Assembly (NCBI GenBank): GCA_039583875.1
Contig: CM077162.1
Location: 109,153,808 to 109,217,807, forward strand
From: Platanthera guangdongensis
Lineage: Eukaryota > Streptophyta > Magnoliopsida > Asparagales > Orchidaceae
DNA length: 64,000 nt
Direction: 5' to 3'
This document shows positions 11,459-23,177 of the stretch, in pieces. The notes under the pieces were generated by a model. It saw only the letters and a program-made list of their open reading frames with translations. It searched no databases and was not told the DNA's origin. Every line of letters starts with the position of its first letter. The first letter of the stretch is position 1. The position numbers and the translations under genes were made by a program.

Positions 11459-11511
11459 GTTAACACGCGGCCTTCAGATCCGAGTAGTGTTTTGAAATCA
11501 GCGGACGAAAG

Positions 11512-12843
11512 ATGTCAGACCGCATAGCCCGCTCTTCAGATCGCTCTAGCTCTTCAGAAGACTCCCTTTGGGACGCGATTGAGCAAGCTCGCCTTGAGGC
11601 CGAGCAGTCTCGCCGGCAGACCGACCAGCATCTTGACACAATCAGCCAAGCTCTGCTTGCTTTGGCCCAGCGGCTTGCTCCTCAGGCCGCAGCGGACCCA
11701 GCGAACTCGCTAGTCCGCCAGACCCCAGCTCGCCGAACTCCGCTTCGGCAGTCGCCAGAAACTCCTCGGAACCCTGCTCAGACCGCAGCCCCTCTGCGCC
11801 CTCAAGAGGAAGAGTTTGCTTTCAGAGAGTTCTTCAGAGAAGCTGCTAGGGGCACTCCTGCCCGCCAACTCCGCTTTGCTGACCGCCAGTCCGCCGAGCC
11901 CGCGGACTCCTCGGCTCCAGTCCGCCCTTTCTATCCTGCAGTGTTTGACACCCCGTCTCCCTTTGTTGACCGAATTCGATGGGAGTCAGCCCCGAGCAAC
12001 TTCAGGGAGCCGCGCATCCCGTTCTATACAGGAGCGACAGATCCCGTTTCTCACCTCCAGGCATTTGAGGGGGCAGTTGCTTTGAGATGCCTCTCAGATG
12101 CGATTAAGTGTAAATTGCTGGTTACCACTCTCGAAGGGCAAGCGAGAGAATGGTTCTATGAGCTGCCTTCGGGCACTATCTCTTCTTTTGCCGAGCTTCG
12201 TAGCCAGTTACTGCTGAGGTTTGCTACCTCAAGGAAGAGGAAGAATGGGCCAGCTGCCCTATTTGAGATCAAGCAGAGGGATAACGAATCGATGGCACGA
12301 TTCGTTGATCGCTTTCAAAGAGAAATTCAGGGGGTGAGGAATGTGAACCCCGACTATTACAAAGTTGCCTTAATCCACGGCCTCCGGGAAGGCCCTCTGA
12401 AGTTTAAAGCAATGACCAAGGCCCCCGAGACTTATCAGGAGTTGATCGCCATGGTCAACCGTTTCATAGAAGGGGAAAATGCCAATCCGACCTATGTTTC
12501 ATCCCTGACAGCCAAGGCTGAAGGAAGGGATGCCTCCGCTTCTTCCTCTCGTGGCAAGCCCCCTCGCCCAGACTTCCAGCCTCCGTCGCAAAGAGGAAGG
12601 AACTTCCGCAACAAAAAACCATTCCAAGGCCATCAACAGTTTCACGAGCAGAGACTGTCGTTGGCCGCCACTCCCGCCGTTCCTTTGCAGGCTCTTCCCA
12701 TCCTCCAGCAGGCAGCCTTGCCTGCCCCGTGCCAATATGAAGAAAGTCCCATGGAGGACCCTACAGATCTGGACCTTGACGAAGTCATCCAGATCCTGCA
12801 AAGGAGATCAGAAGAAAGGAGGCAAGAGCCTCAGAAGCTGTGA
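11512..12843 (+). CDS. Tat-1 gag, N-terminal and capsid part
   Basis: A 443-codon open frame starting at an ATG 54 bp after the LTR. The N-terminal 100 residues are Gln/Ala/Arg-rich and contain GTCCGC words at the DNA level. The capsid domain of the Retrotrans_gag family lies at about residues 160-330, with EPRIPFYTGATDPVSHL, the GQAREWFYELP motif and an FVDRFQREI segment. A Gly/Arg/Pro-rich stretch follows. Gag would form the particle that packages the element RNA. A TGA at 12841-12843 ends the frame just before the zinc knuckle, which continues in the same frame from 12844. The stop is explained either by a CGA-to-TGA mutation or, less likely, by stop readthrough. Confidence 0.85.
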   Translation: MSDRIARSSDRSSSSEDSLWDAIEQARLEAEQSRRQTDQHLDTISQALLALAQRLAPQAAADPANSLVRQTPARRTPLRQSPETPRNPAQTAAPLRPQEEEFAFREFFREAARGTPARQLRFADRQSAEPADSSAPVRPFYPAVFDTPSPFVDRIRWESAPSNFREPRIPFYTGATDPVSHLQAFEGAVALRCLSDAIKCKLLVTTLEGQAREWFYELPSGTISSFAELRSQLLLRFATSRKRKNGPAALFEIKQRDNESMARFVDRFQREIQGVRNVNPDYYKVALIHGLREGPLKFKAMTKAPETYQELIAMVNRFIEGENANPTYVSSLTAKAEGRDASASSSRGKPPRPDFQPPSQRGRNFRNKKPFQGHQQFHEQRLSLAATPAVPLQALPILQQAALPAPCQYEESPMEDPTDLDLDEVIQILQRRSEERRQEPQKL

Positions 12844-15800
12844 AAGCCGAGGAATAATTCGCAATACTGCCAATTCCACAAGGAAAAGGGTCATCTGACT
12901 GAGGAATGCAAGGCCCTTCGTGCGCTGATTGATAAGTTGCTTGCCGAGGGCAAGATTGACCTGACCAAGAAGGATTCTCCTTCCTCGTCGAAGCCATCCA
13001 CCTCGAAGGGCAAAGAGGTAGCTGAGGCTTACCAGGAGTGTGTAGATGTGGAGGACGAAGGCCGTCTGGGGCCGATCAACGTCCCAGTGGAATGCTTTGA
13101 TGCAGATGATGAGGGAGTCCTGGGACACCTCTTCTTCATCCATGGTGGAGTAGGGACCGAGTCCACTCGGAAATCTTCAATTTCAAGGGTCACCCAGGCG
13201 GAGGTGGCCTCTTCTTCCGTTGCTCCCCCAAGAGAAGTCGTCACCTTTGGTCCAGAAGATCTTCCTCAAATAGCCAATCCATTTGACGATGTTGTTGTGA
13301 TCAAGGCTGTGCTTGGAGACTTCACAGTGGACAGAATTCTTGTTGATACGGGCAGTTCAGTCAACCTCCTCTTCAAGTCTACTTTTGAGGCCCTAAGGAC
13401 CGGAAAGCCTCTGCTTTCCACTGAGGGGCCGCTCTATGGATTCTCAGGAGAGAGGAAAGAGGTGGAGGGCAGCGTCACCTTGCCAGTGAAGCTTGGAGGG
13501 GCAACAAAGCAGATACAGTTCATAGTGGTCGACGCCCCCAGCAGCTACCATGCCATCTTCGGCAGGCCCCTGCTGAACAAGTACCAAGCAGTGATTTCCA
13601 CTTATCACCTCGCCATCAAGTTCTTTGCCGATGGGAGGATGTTCCGGGTCAGGAGCGACCCAAGGAGAGCAAGGGAGTGCTACGTCCGCACTGTCAACAT
13701 GGTTGAAGCTTCCCTTGCTCCAGCAGAGGCTGCAGAAGCCTCTTCCAGTTCGAAAGTTGCTGCTGATGAAGGTGCTCACCTGGAACCTGCCCAGGTGACG
13801 CAAGGAGTACCCATTGCTGAAGGGGAGGAGAGGAAACTCTCCATCAACTCGGAGCTTCCTGAAGATCAAAAGGCTGAGTTGATTTCCTGCCTGCTAAAGA
13901 ACCTGGATGTCTTTGCCTGGTCAGCAGAAGACATGCCGGGGGTGGATCCTGATGTAGCTTGCCACCACCTGAATGTTGATCCCAGCTGCAAGCCCATCCA
14001 ACAGAAGAAGAGGGACGTGGCAACAAAGCTTGCAGAACCAATAAGGGAGGAGGTTGCGAAACTCCTCAAGGCGAATTTTATTAAAGAAGTGCAATATCCC
14101 ACCTGGATTTCAAATGTTGTAATGGTTAAAAAACCAGGGGGAAAGTGGCGAATGTGTGTAGACTTTACAAAACTTAATAAAGCATGTCCTAAAGATTGCT
14201 ACCCCCTGCCTCGGATAGATTCTTTAGTTGATTCCGCGGTAGGATACTCTTACATGAGTTTTTTAGATGCGTTTTCTGGTTATCACCAGATAAGAATGCA
14301 TAAGCCCGACGTTCTTCACACATCGTTCATAACTAACGATGGATGTTATTGCTATCTTTTCATGCCCTTTGGGCTTAAGAATGCTGGCGCGACCTATCAA
14401 CGGATGATGGACCGTGTGTTTAACCATCAAAAAGGAAGAAACCTAGAAGTGTATGTAGACGATCTCTTGATTAAGAGTAAATCGTTTTCGCTGCACTTGC
14501 TAGATCTAGCAGAGACGTTCGCTACTCTGCGTAGATACAAGATGAAGCTCAATCCTTTGAAGTGTACTTTTGGAGCGAGTAAGGGGAAGTTTCTTGGTCA
14601 TCTCCTTACTCTGGAGGGACTTGCCCCCAATCCTGACAAGGTGAAAGCTATTCTTGAAATGCCTACCCCTCGTTCACCGAAGGAAGTTCAGCAGTTAGGG
14701 GGAAGGCTAGCAGGTCTTGCAAGATTTCTTTCTCGAGTTGGAGATAGGAGTGCCCCCTTCTTTAAGACCCTCCGACGTGCGTCCAAGTTTGAGTGGACAG
14801 AAGAGTGTTCCCAGGCTTTTGAACAGTTAAAGATGCAGCTTACCTCATCGCCTCTGCTTCAGAGTCCCCGGCCAGGAGAGGTTCTTTTCTTGTACCTAGG
14901 GGTTGGCCCTGAGGCCGTCAGCTCCGTTCTTCTTCGGGAAGAAGGCAGAAAGCAATTCCCGATCTACTATGTCAGCCATATTCTGAAGAGTGCTGAGACG
15001 CGGTATCCGATCTTGGAGAAGTTAGCTTTGGCACTGGTCATGTCAGCTCGCAGGCTTCGCCCATACTTTCAAGCACATTTGATACAAGTCATCACCGATC
15101 AACCTTTGAAGGGTGTGTTGGAAAAGCCCGAGCATTCCGGCAGGCTAGCTAAGTGGGCAATAGAGCTAAGTGAATTTGAAATTTCTTATGTGCCCAAGAC
15201 AGCCATCAAAGCTCAAGTCCTAGCAGATTTTCTGATTGACATGCCAGAGTCCAGTTCTGATCAGGCAGAAAGGTCACCTTTGGCTTGGACCATCTATGTT
15301 GATGGTGCCTCAGGCAGAAGTTCTTCTGGAGCAGGAGTGGTTCTCATCAATCCAAACGGAGTCAAATTGGAACAGGCCATCAAGTTTTACTTTCCAGTAA
15401 CCAATAATTAGGCCGAATATGAATCTCTGCTAGCAGGCTTGAAGCTCGCAAGGGAATTAGGGATCGATCATGTTCACATCAGAACCGATTCTCTGGTAAT
15501 GGCATCGCAAGTCCTCGGCAACTTCGAAGCAAGGGAGCCCGTCTTAAAAAAATATCTAGCTCTTGTGAAAATAGAGGTCGGCAGGTTTAAAAGCTTCACT
15601 ATCGAACATATCCCCAGAACAGAGAATGAGGAGGCCGATTTTCTCTCTAAGCATGGGATGCCTTCAGGAGGCGCAACTTCCGAGCTCTTCCGCCCGGCAG
15701 TGGTGGAAGGAGATTTGATGCAGGTAGATCAGCGCGCCTCTTGGATAGACCCATTCATCCTTTATCTGTCAACAGGAAATTATCATCATACAGTTAGAGA

Positions 15801-16995
15801 CAAGAAAAAGTTCAGAATAAAAGCAGCTCACTAATTTCTAGTGGCGGGAATCCTTTATAGAAAGACCTTCCTCTCAACCATGGCCCGATGTGTTTCAGGA
15901 GAAGAAGCTCACACCATTTTGCAAGAAGTTCATTCAGGAGAGTGTGGAAGTCACTCTGGAGCAAGAACTCTTGAAAGACGAGTCCTGCGGCAAGGGTATT
16001 TCTGGCCCACAATGAAGAAAGACTCAGAGATCTACGCCAGAAGGTGTGTTCAATGCCAGAAGTTTGCTCCGCTTCAGCACCAAGCAGCTCAGTCCCTCAG
16101 GTCGATTGCAACTCCTTGGCCCTTTGCGGTTTGGGGAATGGATCTCATTGGTCCTTTTCCCTTGGCAAGCGGGCAACGACGTTTTATCATCGTAATGATC
16201 GACTACTTCAGCAAGTGGATCGAAGTCAAGGCATTGGCTAAGACAACGACTCAGATCGTCAAGAACTTCGTTTGGGGAGAAATTGTATGTCGGCACGGGA
16301 TACCAATGGCAATAATCACTGACAATGGGCCACAGTTCAACAACTCAGAGATGATAGATTTTTGCAGGCAGATCGGAACAGAGCTGCGTTTTGCATCAGT
16401 TCATCATCTCAGAAGCAATGGCCAGGTGGAAATTGCCAACAAGCAGATCCTCAACTTGCTCAAGAAGAAAGTGCAGAATCTCAAGGGCAGTTGGGCTGAT
16501 CAGCTTCCATTAGTCCTCTAGACCCTTAGGACAACGCCATCATCCGCAACCGGGGAGACTCCTTTCAAACTCTCTCATGGCTCAGAGGCACTCATCCCGA
16601 TTGAGTTTGAAGTCCCGTCACCCAGAGTGCTGCTTGCAAGAGAAGGTGTCGATGATTGGGCTGAGTTGAATAATGAGGAGATGAGGTTCAGCTTGGAACA
16701 CATCGAGGAGGTCAGAGATCAAGCAGCCATAAGGCAGGAAGAGATCAAAAGGAGGATGGCCCGTTACTTCGATCAGAATGTAAGGATCAAACACTTCCAA
16801 GTGGGAGATCTAGTTCTAAAGAAGGTTGATGCTGCTGCAAGAGCTGGTTCAGTTGGAAAGCTTAATCCGAATTGGGCCGGCCCTTTTGTCGTCAAGGAAG
16901 CGTTAAAAAGCGGCGCTTACCGCTTGCAGACTCACGAAAGAGAGGATATACCGCACACCTGGAACGGAGATGATCTCAAGAGGTTCTATTCTTAA
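12844..16995 (+). pseudogene. Tat-1 pol: knuckle, protease, RT, two RNase H domains, integrase
   Basis: Same frame as gag, open except for stops at 15409 (TAG), 15832 (TAA) and 16519 (TAG), with no frameshift. In order: a gag knuckle of the Tat type (YCQFHKEKGHLTEEC, about 12865); a protease with DTGSS (about 13344); RT from about 14040 with YVDD at 14452-14463; the native gypsy RNase H (about 14880-15240); a second, archaeal-type RNase H starting IYVDGASG (about 15290), diagnostic for the Tat clade; an integrase HHCC finger (about 15905-16070, ending CVQCQKF); and a catalytic triad near 16142, 16321 and 16430. The C-terminus ends before a TAA at 16995. All three stops sit where one C-to-T (or G-to-A) change would create them. 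Confidence 0.92.
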
Positions 16996-18804
16996 AACCT
17001 CCTTTTTCTACTTTGTATATCCTCTTCAAGAACTATTATGAATAGAAACTGCTTGCTAACACTTCTTCGAGTGTTTTTGTTGTAATCATAACAGATAAAG
17101 TGCTAAGAGAGATTTCAAAAACGGTTCTACACTCAAACTTTCTTCTTCCTTATGTTTGCTTTGCGAATATGTTTAAGAATCCATACTGACACCTTTTTCT
17201 AGTGTTTTCTCTCTCTCCCAAAGACCTATAACGGTTCCCTGATACCAGGAGACATCGCCGAGTTCAGCTAGACCTCCCCTAGAGCCGTTGTCATTAGCGT
17301 AACACCACGAAGACCACGTGTTGCGAGGAGATTTCGCATCGTGTAGTGGGAGCTTGCAGGCTCTAGCGCGGTTGGATTCTGGACTTCGGATCCCGGCAGG
17401 TACCTGACCCCACCTTTGCATTATGGAGGGCAAGGTGGGTGTAAAGCTCTACCATGCCACTTTAGGGATATTGTTACAACTTCGATGATCATATGAGGAA
17501 AGTATGCCGTTCCGGCTCACCTGCCTGCGGGTCATCTTAGCTTGTAACTCTCGAACACTCCATGGTACCCTCAAGCAGTGTCTGCAGGAGACCCACAGTT
17601 TAGACTGTACTCCAGGCAAAAGGGCAGGGAACCGTTCCGCCAAATGAGGGTCTTGCTTTTTGCAGGGAATATTATGCGGACTGGTTTTCTCTGTCCGCGC
17701 AGTCCGCCTATTTGGGTTGATCTTATAGCTTGTAGCCCGGTGAGGAAAGTATGCCGCCTCATGCTCACCTGCCCACCTGGTCGCAAGCTATAGATCATTT
17801 CTATCTTTGGCGAACTGGTTTTCTCTGTCCGCGCAGTCCGCCTATTTGGGTTGATCTTATAGCTTGTAGCCCGGTGAGGAAAGTATGCCGCCTCAGGCTC
17901 ACCTGCCCACCTGGTCGCAAGCTATAGATCATTTCTATCTTTGGCGAACTGGTTTTCTCTGTCCGCGCAGTCCGCCTATTTTGGGTTGATCTTATAGCTT
18001 GTAGCCCGGTGAGGAAAGTATACCGCCTCAGGCTCACCTGCCCACCTGGTCGCAAGCTATAGATCATTTCTATCTTTGGCAGACTCGATTCGTTATCCGC
18101 ATAGTTCGAAGCTTTCCTTGGGATTGCAAGCTGGTTATCTTTAGCGGATTGGTTTTCTGTATCCCCTCAGTCCGCAGGGTAGTTTATAGATCATATCTAC
18201 AATGAGCGGATTGGTTGACTGTATCTGCTCAGTTCGCAGAATGATTTTCATGTTATACAAGTTTGATTTATTATAAGCGGATTAGTTTTCTGTATCTGCT
18301 CAGTCCGCGGAATGGTTTTCACATTATTTGTCAAGTTAACAATCAATGTGCTTTTATATTATGTACGGTCTGGCTTGCGGACTACAACTATAACTCAAGT
18401 ACCCCTGGCATTATCAGCTGGCTGTTCTCTGAGGCGGATACTGAATAAGTTGATGTCTAAATACTTTAATCAACAAGGTTCACTATAAATAATATATCAT
18501 GCGGACTGCAAGTGAAACTCGACAGAGTCCGCCTGACAGTTTCTTGGTCCAAAGTGGAACAATAAATCTCTAATCAGCAAAGGCTCAGGTTTATCAAGCG
18601 TGTTGTGCGGACTGCTAAGTATCGGTGCGGTGAGCGTGGAATAATAAATCTCAGCAAAAAGAGCATTGCAGAAAGCACACATGCCAAAAAATATCCTTTC
18701 CATTTCATCAAAAAATTTTTACATCATTCAATATATTCGGCGGACTGCAGTCTTGCGTCCGCCACTTTTTACAAAAAACAACAAAATATGTACATATGCA
18801 TTGA
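16996..18804 (+). other. Tat-1 non-coding region between pol and the antisense genes
   Basis: No convincing gene. It contains a 260-bp segment (17173-17433) that also stays open in Tat-2 (63671-63931) but without codon or motif support, the 134-bp tandem repeats (17679-18080), and three degenerate units of about 70 bp at 18140-18330. Each of these units begins near GCGGATT and has CAGTCCGC about 30 bp later, so each can fold through GCGGA/TCCGC arms. The last part is the downstream flank of the antisense gene that ends at 18805. Confidence 0.7.
17679..18080 (+). repeat. 134-bp tandem repeat, three units
   Basis: CTGGTTTTCTCTGTCCGCG recurs at 17681, 17815 and 17949. Each unit contains TATAGCTTG and, about 55 bp further on, its inverse CAAGCTATA, both next to GATC, so each unit can form a 9-bp stem. 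Tat-2 has only two units at the matching place (63165-63430). Confidence 0.92.
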
Positions 18805-20657
18805 TCAATCAGTCCGCTGTCTCTTCTCAGGAGGTGTAGGGTTGTCACCGATAATGTCGACATCTGGAGAATAGCCCCCCGAGCTGCTACCGCTGCTACC
18901 TGATCCTGTACCAGTGGCGGACCCGCTATGCGAGCTCCCAGTAGCAGAGGAAGAGGCAGAAGTGTCGGACTCGGCGGACAGCTCCTCTCCTTGTCGGCTC
19001 GATGCAGCATCGTCCGCATTTTCCCTGACACATTGCTGTTCACCTTGCGAGCCTCCGTCTTCTTTCTCTTCTTCTTCTTCGTCGTCTTCATCCTCATCTT
19101 CGCCTTCCTCAATGACATCCTTTCCTTTTCTAGCTCTCTCCATCGCTGCGACCTGAGGGGCCAGCTCCGGGAATATCTCCAGAAAAGGGACGCCCTCCAC
19201 TCCTTCCTTCATGAGGCCGTCGCGGGCCAGTCGCTCAACAGCAACCTCAACAGTCTCCATCACAAAAGGGAGCGTGGCGGCCTGGAATTTTTTGTTCTCC
19301 AAGTCATAGGCGACCTGCGAAAAACAAGATTGCAAACATCACAGATCGCGGCGGATAGAAAATCTAGACCGCGGCAAATGCAACTCACCGCCAGCTCCTC
19401 TCTTTGCCGAGCATTCCTTTCTCCCATCCGCGCGTTCCTTTCCTTCAGCACTTTGTTATCCTTCTGAAGCTGTTCATTCTGCCTCAACAGGTCTCTGGCC
19501 AGAGTGGCAACATAATGATTGGTCACCGCGCTGTTCGCAGAGGCCTGAGAGGCCAGCAGAGGGAGGTCGGCGGCGGGCACTTTCTTGAGGTCGCTCAGAT
19601 TGCGCTTTCCATACAGCGCGGAGATCGCGACATGCGCGTGGCGTGATATTCGCGGACTCTTCCACGAAGGAAGCGCGGTGGATAGGCGGACGTGTTTGTT
19701 TTTGCTGTGCCAATGGACCATGGGGTTCCCCCTAAGGTCCTTCTGGCTGATACCGAAGCCAGTCATTGAGAAACTTTCTGAGGAAGAGTAGTCCGCTGCG
19801 GGATCCCCTTCCTCCTTCCTCTTTCTGGCGACTGCTTCCTTCTTCTCCCTTTGTGTAGGAGTGAAGCCGCTGGGGGTCTGCGGCAAGTTAGCGGGCACCG
19901 CCAAGGTCGCTGCAAAAAGAGAACTAGAGTTAACAGCATGGTCGCGGCGGATACAAAAGCTGAGTCCGCAAAATTACTTACTGTCCTCAGGCAAGATATC
20001 CGCCAAGCTCGCCAGTAGCGGAAGGTAGTATTCAATGTCAAGCCTGGCATTCGCTAGGAACTCGACGATTGCGGACTCTAGGTCGTCCAGCTGCACATTT
20101 TTGAAGACGGAGTCCGCGCGCACCTGCGGATACGTGTGCGCGAACCCAAGGTCACCCTCAAAAATTAGAAACCTTGAGGTCCAGTTGTGGATCTTGTTTG
20201 GAAGACCCACTACCTTCACCCCCCTGCAGTAGAAGTAGATTACTCCCTTATAGGGGCGGCCTCCGGAGGCGGTTATAGAGCGGACGGAGAATATTTTGCG
20301 GAAGATGTTCATTGAGAAGGCAATCTTTTCAGATCGCAGATAAGAGATGTAGCTGCAGATCGCAGCAAGGGTATTCGGCGCGAGCTGGCCAGGGACCATC
20401 CCGTAGTGCTCGAAAATTGCAGCAAGCTCCCATAAGAGCGGGAACCTGAATCCGCTGTCGAAGTGATCAACAGGAATGGTGATCTGGGTCGCCGTCGAAA
20501 AATTCAACCTTTCCTGATGGGCGGGTAGGCGGACAAGTATGTTTGAGTCCGCCATCTTCTTTTCGACGAAGGCAGCCAAGTCAGCCTCCTTCAAAGTACA
20601 TTTTCTGTGATCGGCAGAATGGAAGGCGACTGCAGCATCAGTGCGCGCGGACACCAT
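18805..20657 (-). CDS. Tat-1 antisense gene as2: gypsy-type 'transposon' domain protein, 3 exons
   Basis: Spliced minus-strand gene. Exons are 20657-19982, 19909-19389 and 19314-18805. The introns (72 and 74 nt) have GT...AG ends (GTAAGT and GTGAGT donors, TTTGCAG and TCGCAG acceptors) and keep the frame, giving 568 codons. The N-terminus (about residues 55-200, with HFDSGFRFPLLWEL and VPGQLAPNT) resembles the plant 'putative gypsy type transposon' family (PF04195 as I remember it). A coiled coil with NEQLQKDNKVLKERNARM follows, then a Glu/Asp run and a Ser/Gly-rich tail ending KRQRTD. The function of the family is unknown. All exons are open here although pol is not. A TATA box lies 63 bp before the ATG. 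Confidence 0.82.
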
Positions 20658-20719
20658 GTTGCAGGCCGCAGGATTCCTTTTACTTCAGCAATTTCCTACA
20701 TAAAGAAAGCAGAAGGCAG

Positions 20720-20727
20720 TATTTATA
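20720..20727 (-). promoter_or_regulatory. TATA box of antisense gene as2
   Basis: TATAAATA on the minus strand, 63 bp upstream of the ATG at 20657. The same box at the same spacing occurs in Tat-2 (60507-60514, ATG at 60577). This suggests an internal promoter independent of the LTR. Confidence 0.65.
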
Positions 20728-21116
20728 CATAAAGTTTCTGACAGCTTTTTGGCCAGTCCGCGCAGGTCGCATATTCAATCCGCACAGTCCGCAAAGAATT
20801 AAAAAAGCCAAACAAATAACGCGGATACAATAACAAATTAACATTCCAAGGGAAATTCAGGGCCAAGTTGTGGCCGTCGCAGTTTCCTATCCGCCCAGGT
20901 CGCATATTTTCCCACCTGCAGGTTAAATAACGAGAAGCAGACACAGCATGAATTCGCACAAATCGCCACGTCACTAGAATTAAACTACATGAATAGCGGA
21001 TATATAATCTGAGTCCGCACAGATCAAATAGAATTCAGTTAACAGCACAGCATTATTTGGAGCAATCATACAAACAATATACATTCAATCAGATAAAAGT
21101 TCAAGGAATTGCGGAC

Positions 21117-23093
21117 TCAGCGGTCCCTGTTGTCAGTCCGCGTCGGCTTTTCTGCTCTGTCCCTGTATAGATGAGCCGCCTGATCGCTTATCTGAAGAAT
21201 TTCACTGTATACACGGCAGAGATGATGATGGATGACGTTTATAGTCCGGTGCATATGGGCGGCTTCCCGGTCAACTCGACTGAGAGGCACCATTGGCTCC
21301 GCTGCCGGCCTCGGCTCCTCATTCGCAGCGCGTGGGATACCACCTGCCGGTGCGGCGATCTCCGAAGCCGCGCGATCTGACGCCCGCGGCCTCTGCTCAG
21401 CGACCTCAGCAGTCCGCTTCTCTTTTCCTTCACGAGCCGACGCCAAGTGCTTGCCTCTGTAGTATCGGACGTCATCCGCGAGCCTTTTCGTTTCCCTTTC
21501 AGACCTCTCCAGCGCCCGCGAGATGCTGGCGACCTGGTCTTTGAGGGCCTTCTCGCGTTTCGCAGACGCTTTCTCGCGCGCCGTGGACGCCCTCTCGCGC
21601 TCCGCCGCTTTCTCTAACTCTGCTTTGACACACTGCATTTCAGCTTCAAATTTCTTCTCTAACTCTTGTACCATACTCAGGGTAGGCGGCTCATCTTCCG
21701 CGGACTCCACGTGTGAGACCGCGTCGGCACCGGTGTTGGGTGTGACCACGATCACGCCGCTCTCGATGGAGCCCGGCAGCGACTTCCTACCTACAACAAA
21801 TAAAGTCAACTTCGCATTCAAAGGCAGTTCGCGGCGGACTCAAAGAAAGGATAAAAGATCACTTTCAGATATAGCGACAGCGAGTTTCCGACTATCGAAG
21901 ATGATTGGCCGCCTTGCCCGCTCCGGGTCAAAGGCGCTTAACCGCTTTTTCCATTCGCGGTGAACCCTTGCTCTTCTTTCGGCAGCCGCACTTGTTGAGA
22001 CCACGATATCGTCCGTCTTGGTGATAATTTTGATCGGTCTTGACGTCCGCGGCGGCGACCTGTAAAGCCACTTGCGCTGAAAATATTTGGGCGCCGGCTG
22101 AAGTTTACCTGACCGCATCAGCTCCGCAGCAATCCGCAGATCCTCAGCGGCTTTGTCCGCCGCGGCCTGCTGCGAAGCTACCCCGACCGCAGCAACATGA
22201 GCAACGATTTGCTTCTTTTGCTCCTCTATCTTCTCCTTCAGCCTCTCCCTCTCCTCTTCCTCCGCAGCGGACAAGGAAGGCAGTTCGTCACCCTTATCTC
22301 CAGCAGTTTCCGCCTCGTTCTGCTGCAGCACAACCAGCAAGGAGTCCTGGATTAAGTCAAGTTGATCGACGTCTATGGAATCAAATATCTCATTCGTGGA
22401 AAGACTGACCGTTGAGAGGAAATTCTCTCCCTGGATTTGGGCCTCCGGAGTAACCAGATCGCCGTCTGGAACTTCTTTTTCGCGCGGCCTGTGTTGTAAG
22501 TCCGCCGCCCCAGTCCGCTTAGAGACGTTCTTCTCCTTCATTGCGCGAAGCTTCTTCTCAACCCGCTCGGCGACGGTCGCTCCGTCTCTCTTCCTCTTCT
22601 TCTTCTTGGCGGTCTTCTCAGCAGCATCCGCGGCGGACCCCCCTAAATCGGGCTGGTCAGCGCGGACAGGTTCAGGATTCACAGCAGACAATGCCTTTGA
22701 GGGCGCGTCGTCCCCTACCTCAGTCCGCCGGTCTTCTTCGTCCAAGTCAACGATTTGCACCGAGGCATTGGGGGAAGATATGTCAGTCTCCATGTGTTCG
22801 CCAGCAGTGTCCGCCGAGGTTGCGGTTTTCTGAGAAGGGGCGGAGTCCGACAAGGTTGCCATCTTCTCACTCCTCAACGGTTCGGCGTCAACTACGCCAT
22901 CCTTGCGAGCAGAAACATCGACGTGGCGGACTGCTTTCTCCGCAGGTTTCTGGCTCTGGGAACTCTCCCCAATGGAGCGGACAGGATCATTTCCTGTCGA
23001 CCTCTTTACAATCTTTTTGGTCTTTATAGGCGTTGTATGCTCCAGGTCGCCTTTTGCAGTAACGCTAGACAAGAAAGCTCCAAGTCTTGCCAT
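21117..23093 (-). CDS. Tat-1 antisense gene as1: Lys/Glu-rich coiled-coil protein, 2 exons
   Basis: Spliced minus-strand gene. Exon 1 is 23093-21863 (1231 nt) and exon 2 is 21790-21117 (674 nt). The intron is 72 nt (GTGATC...TTGTAG) and joins the frame through a split Ser codon, giving 634 codons. I chose the ATG at 23093 because it is the first in frame and lies 85 bp after a TATA box; the frame itself is open slightly further upstream. The product is charged and mostly disordered, with a nuclear-localisation-like KKKKRKRD, a Glu/Lys/Gln-rich helix (LKEKIEEQKKQI) and a long coiled coil in exon 2 with AREKASAKREKAL repeats. I recognise no named domain. Tat-2 has the same exon lengths. Confidence 0.75.
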
Positions 23094-23177
23094 GCCGGAC
23101 TGGAAAGTCGAGACCGCAAGTGGTGAGTAGCGCCCCGTATCGATCAAGATTCTCAACAGATCCAGACCCTCCAGCGA

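Noticed and set aside
12841..12843. Programmed TGA readthrough between gag and pol in Tat-1
   Set aside because: Possible in principle, but the three further stops in pol are of the same mutational type, and one more C-to-T change explains it better without comparative data.
17173..17433. Small minus-strand gene of 86 codons conserved in Tat-1 and Tat-2 (63671-63931)
   Set aside because: The two copies are so similar overall that an open frame in both is expected. There is no domain, promoter or codon bias to support it.
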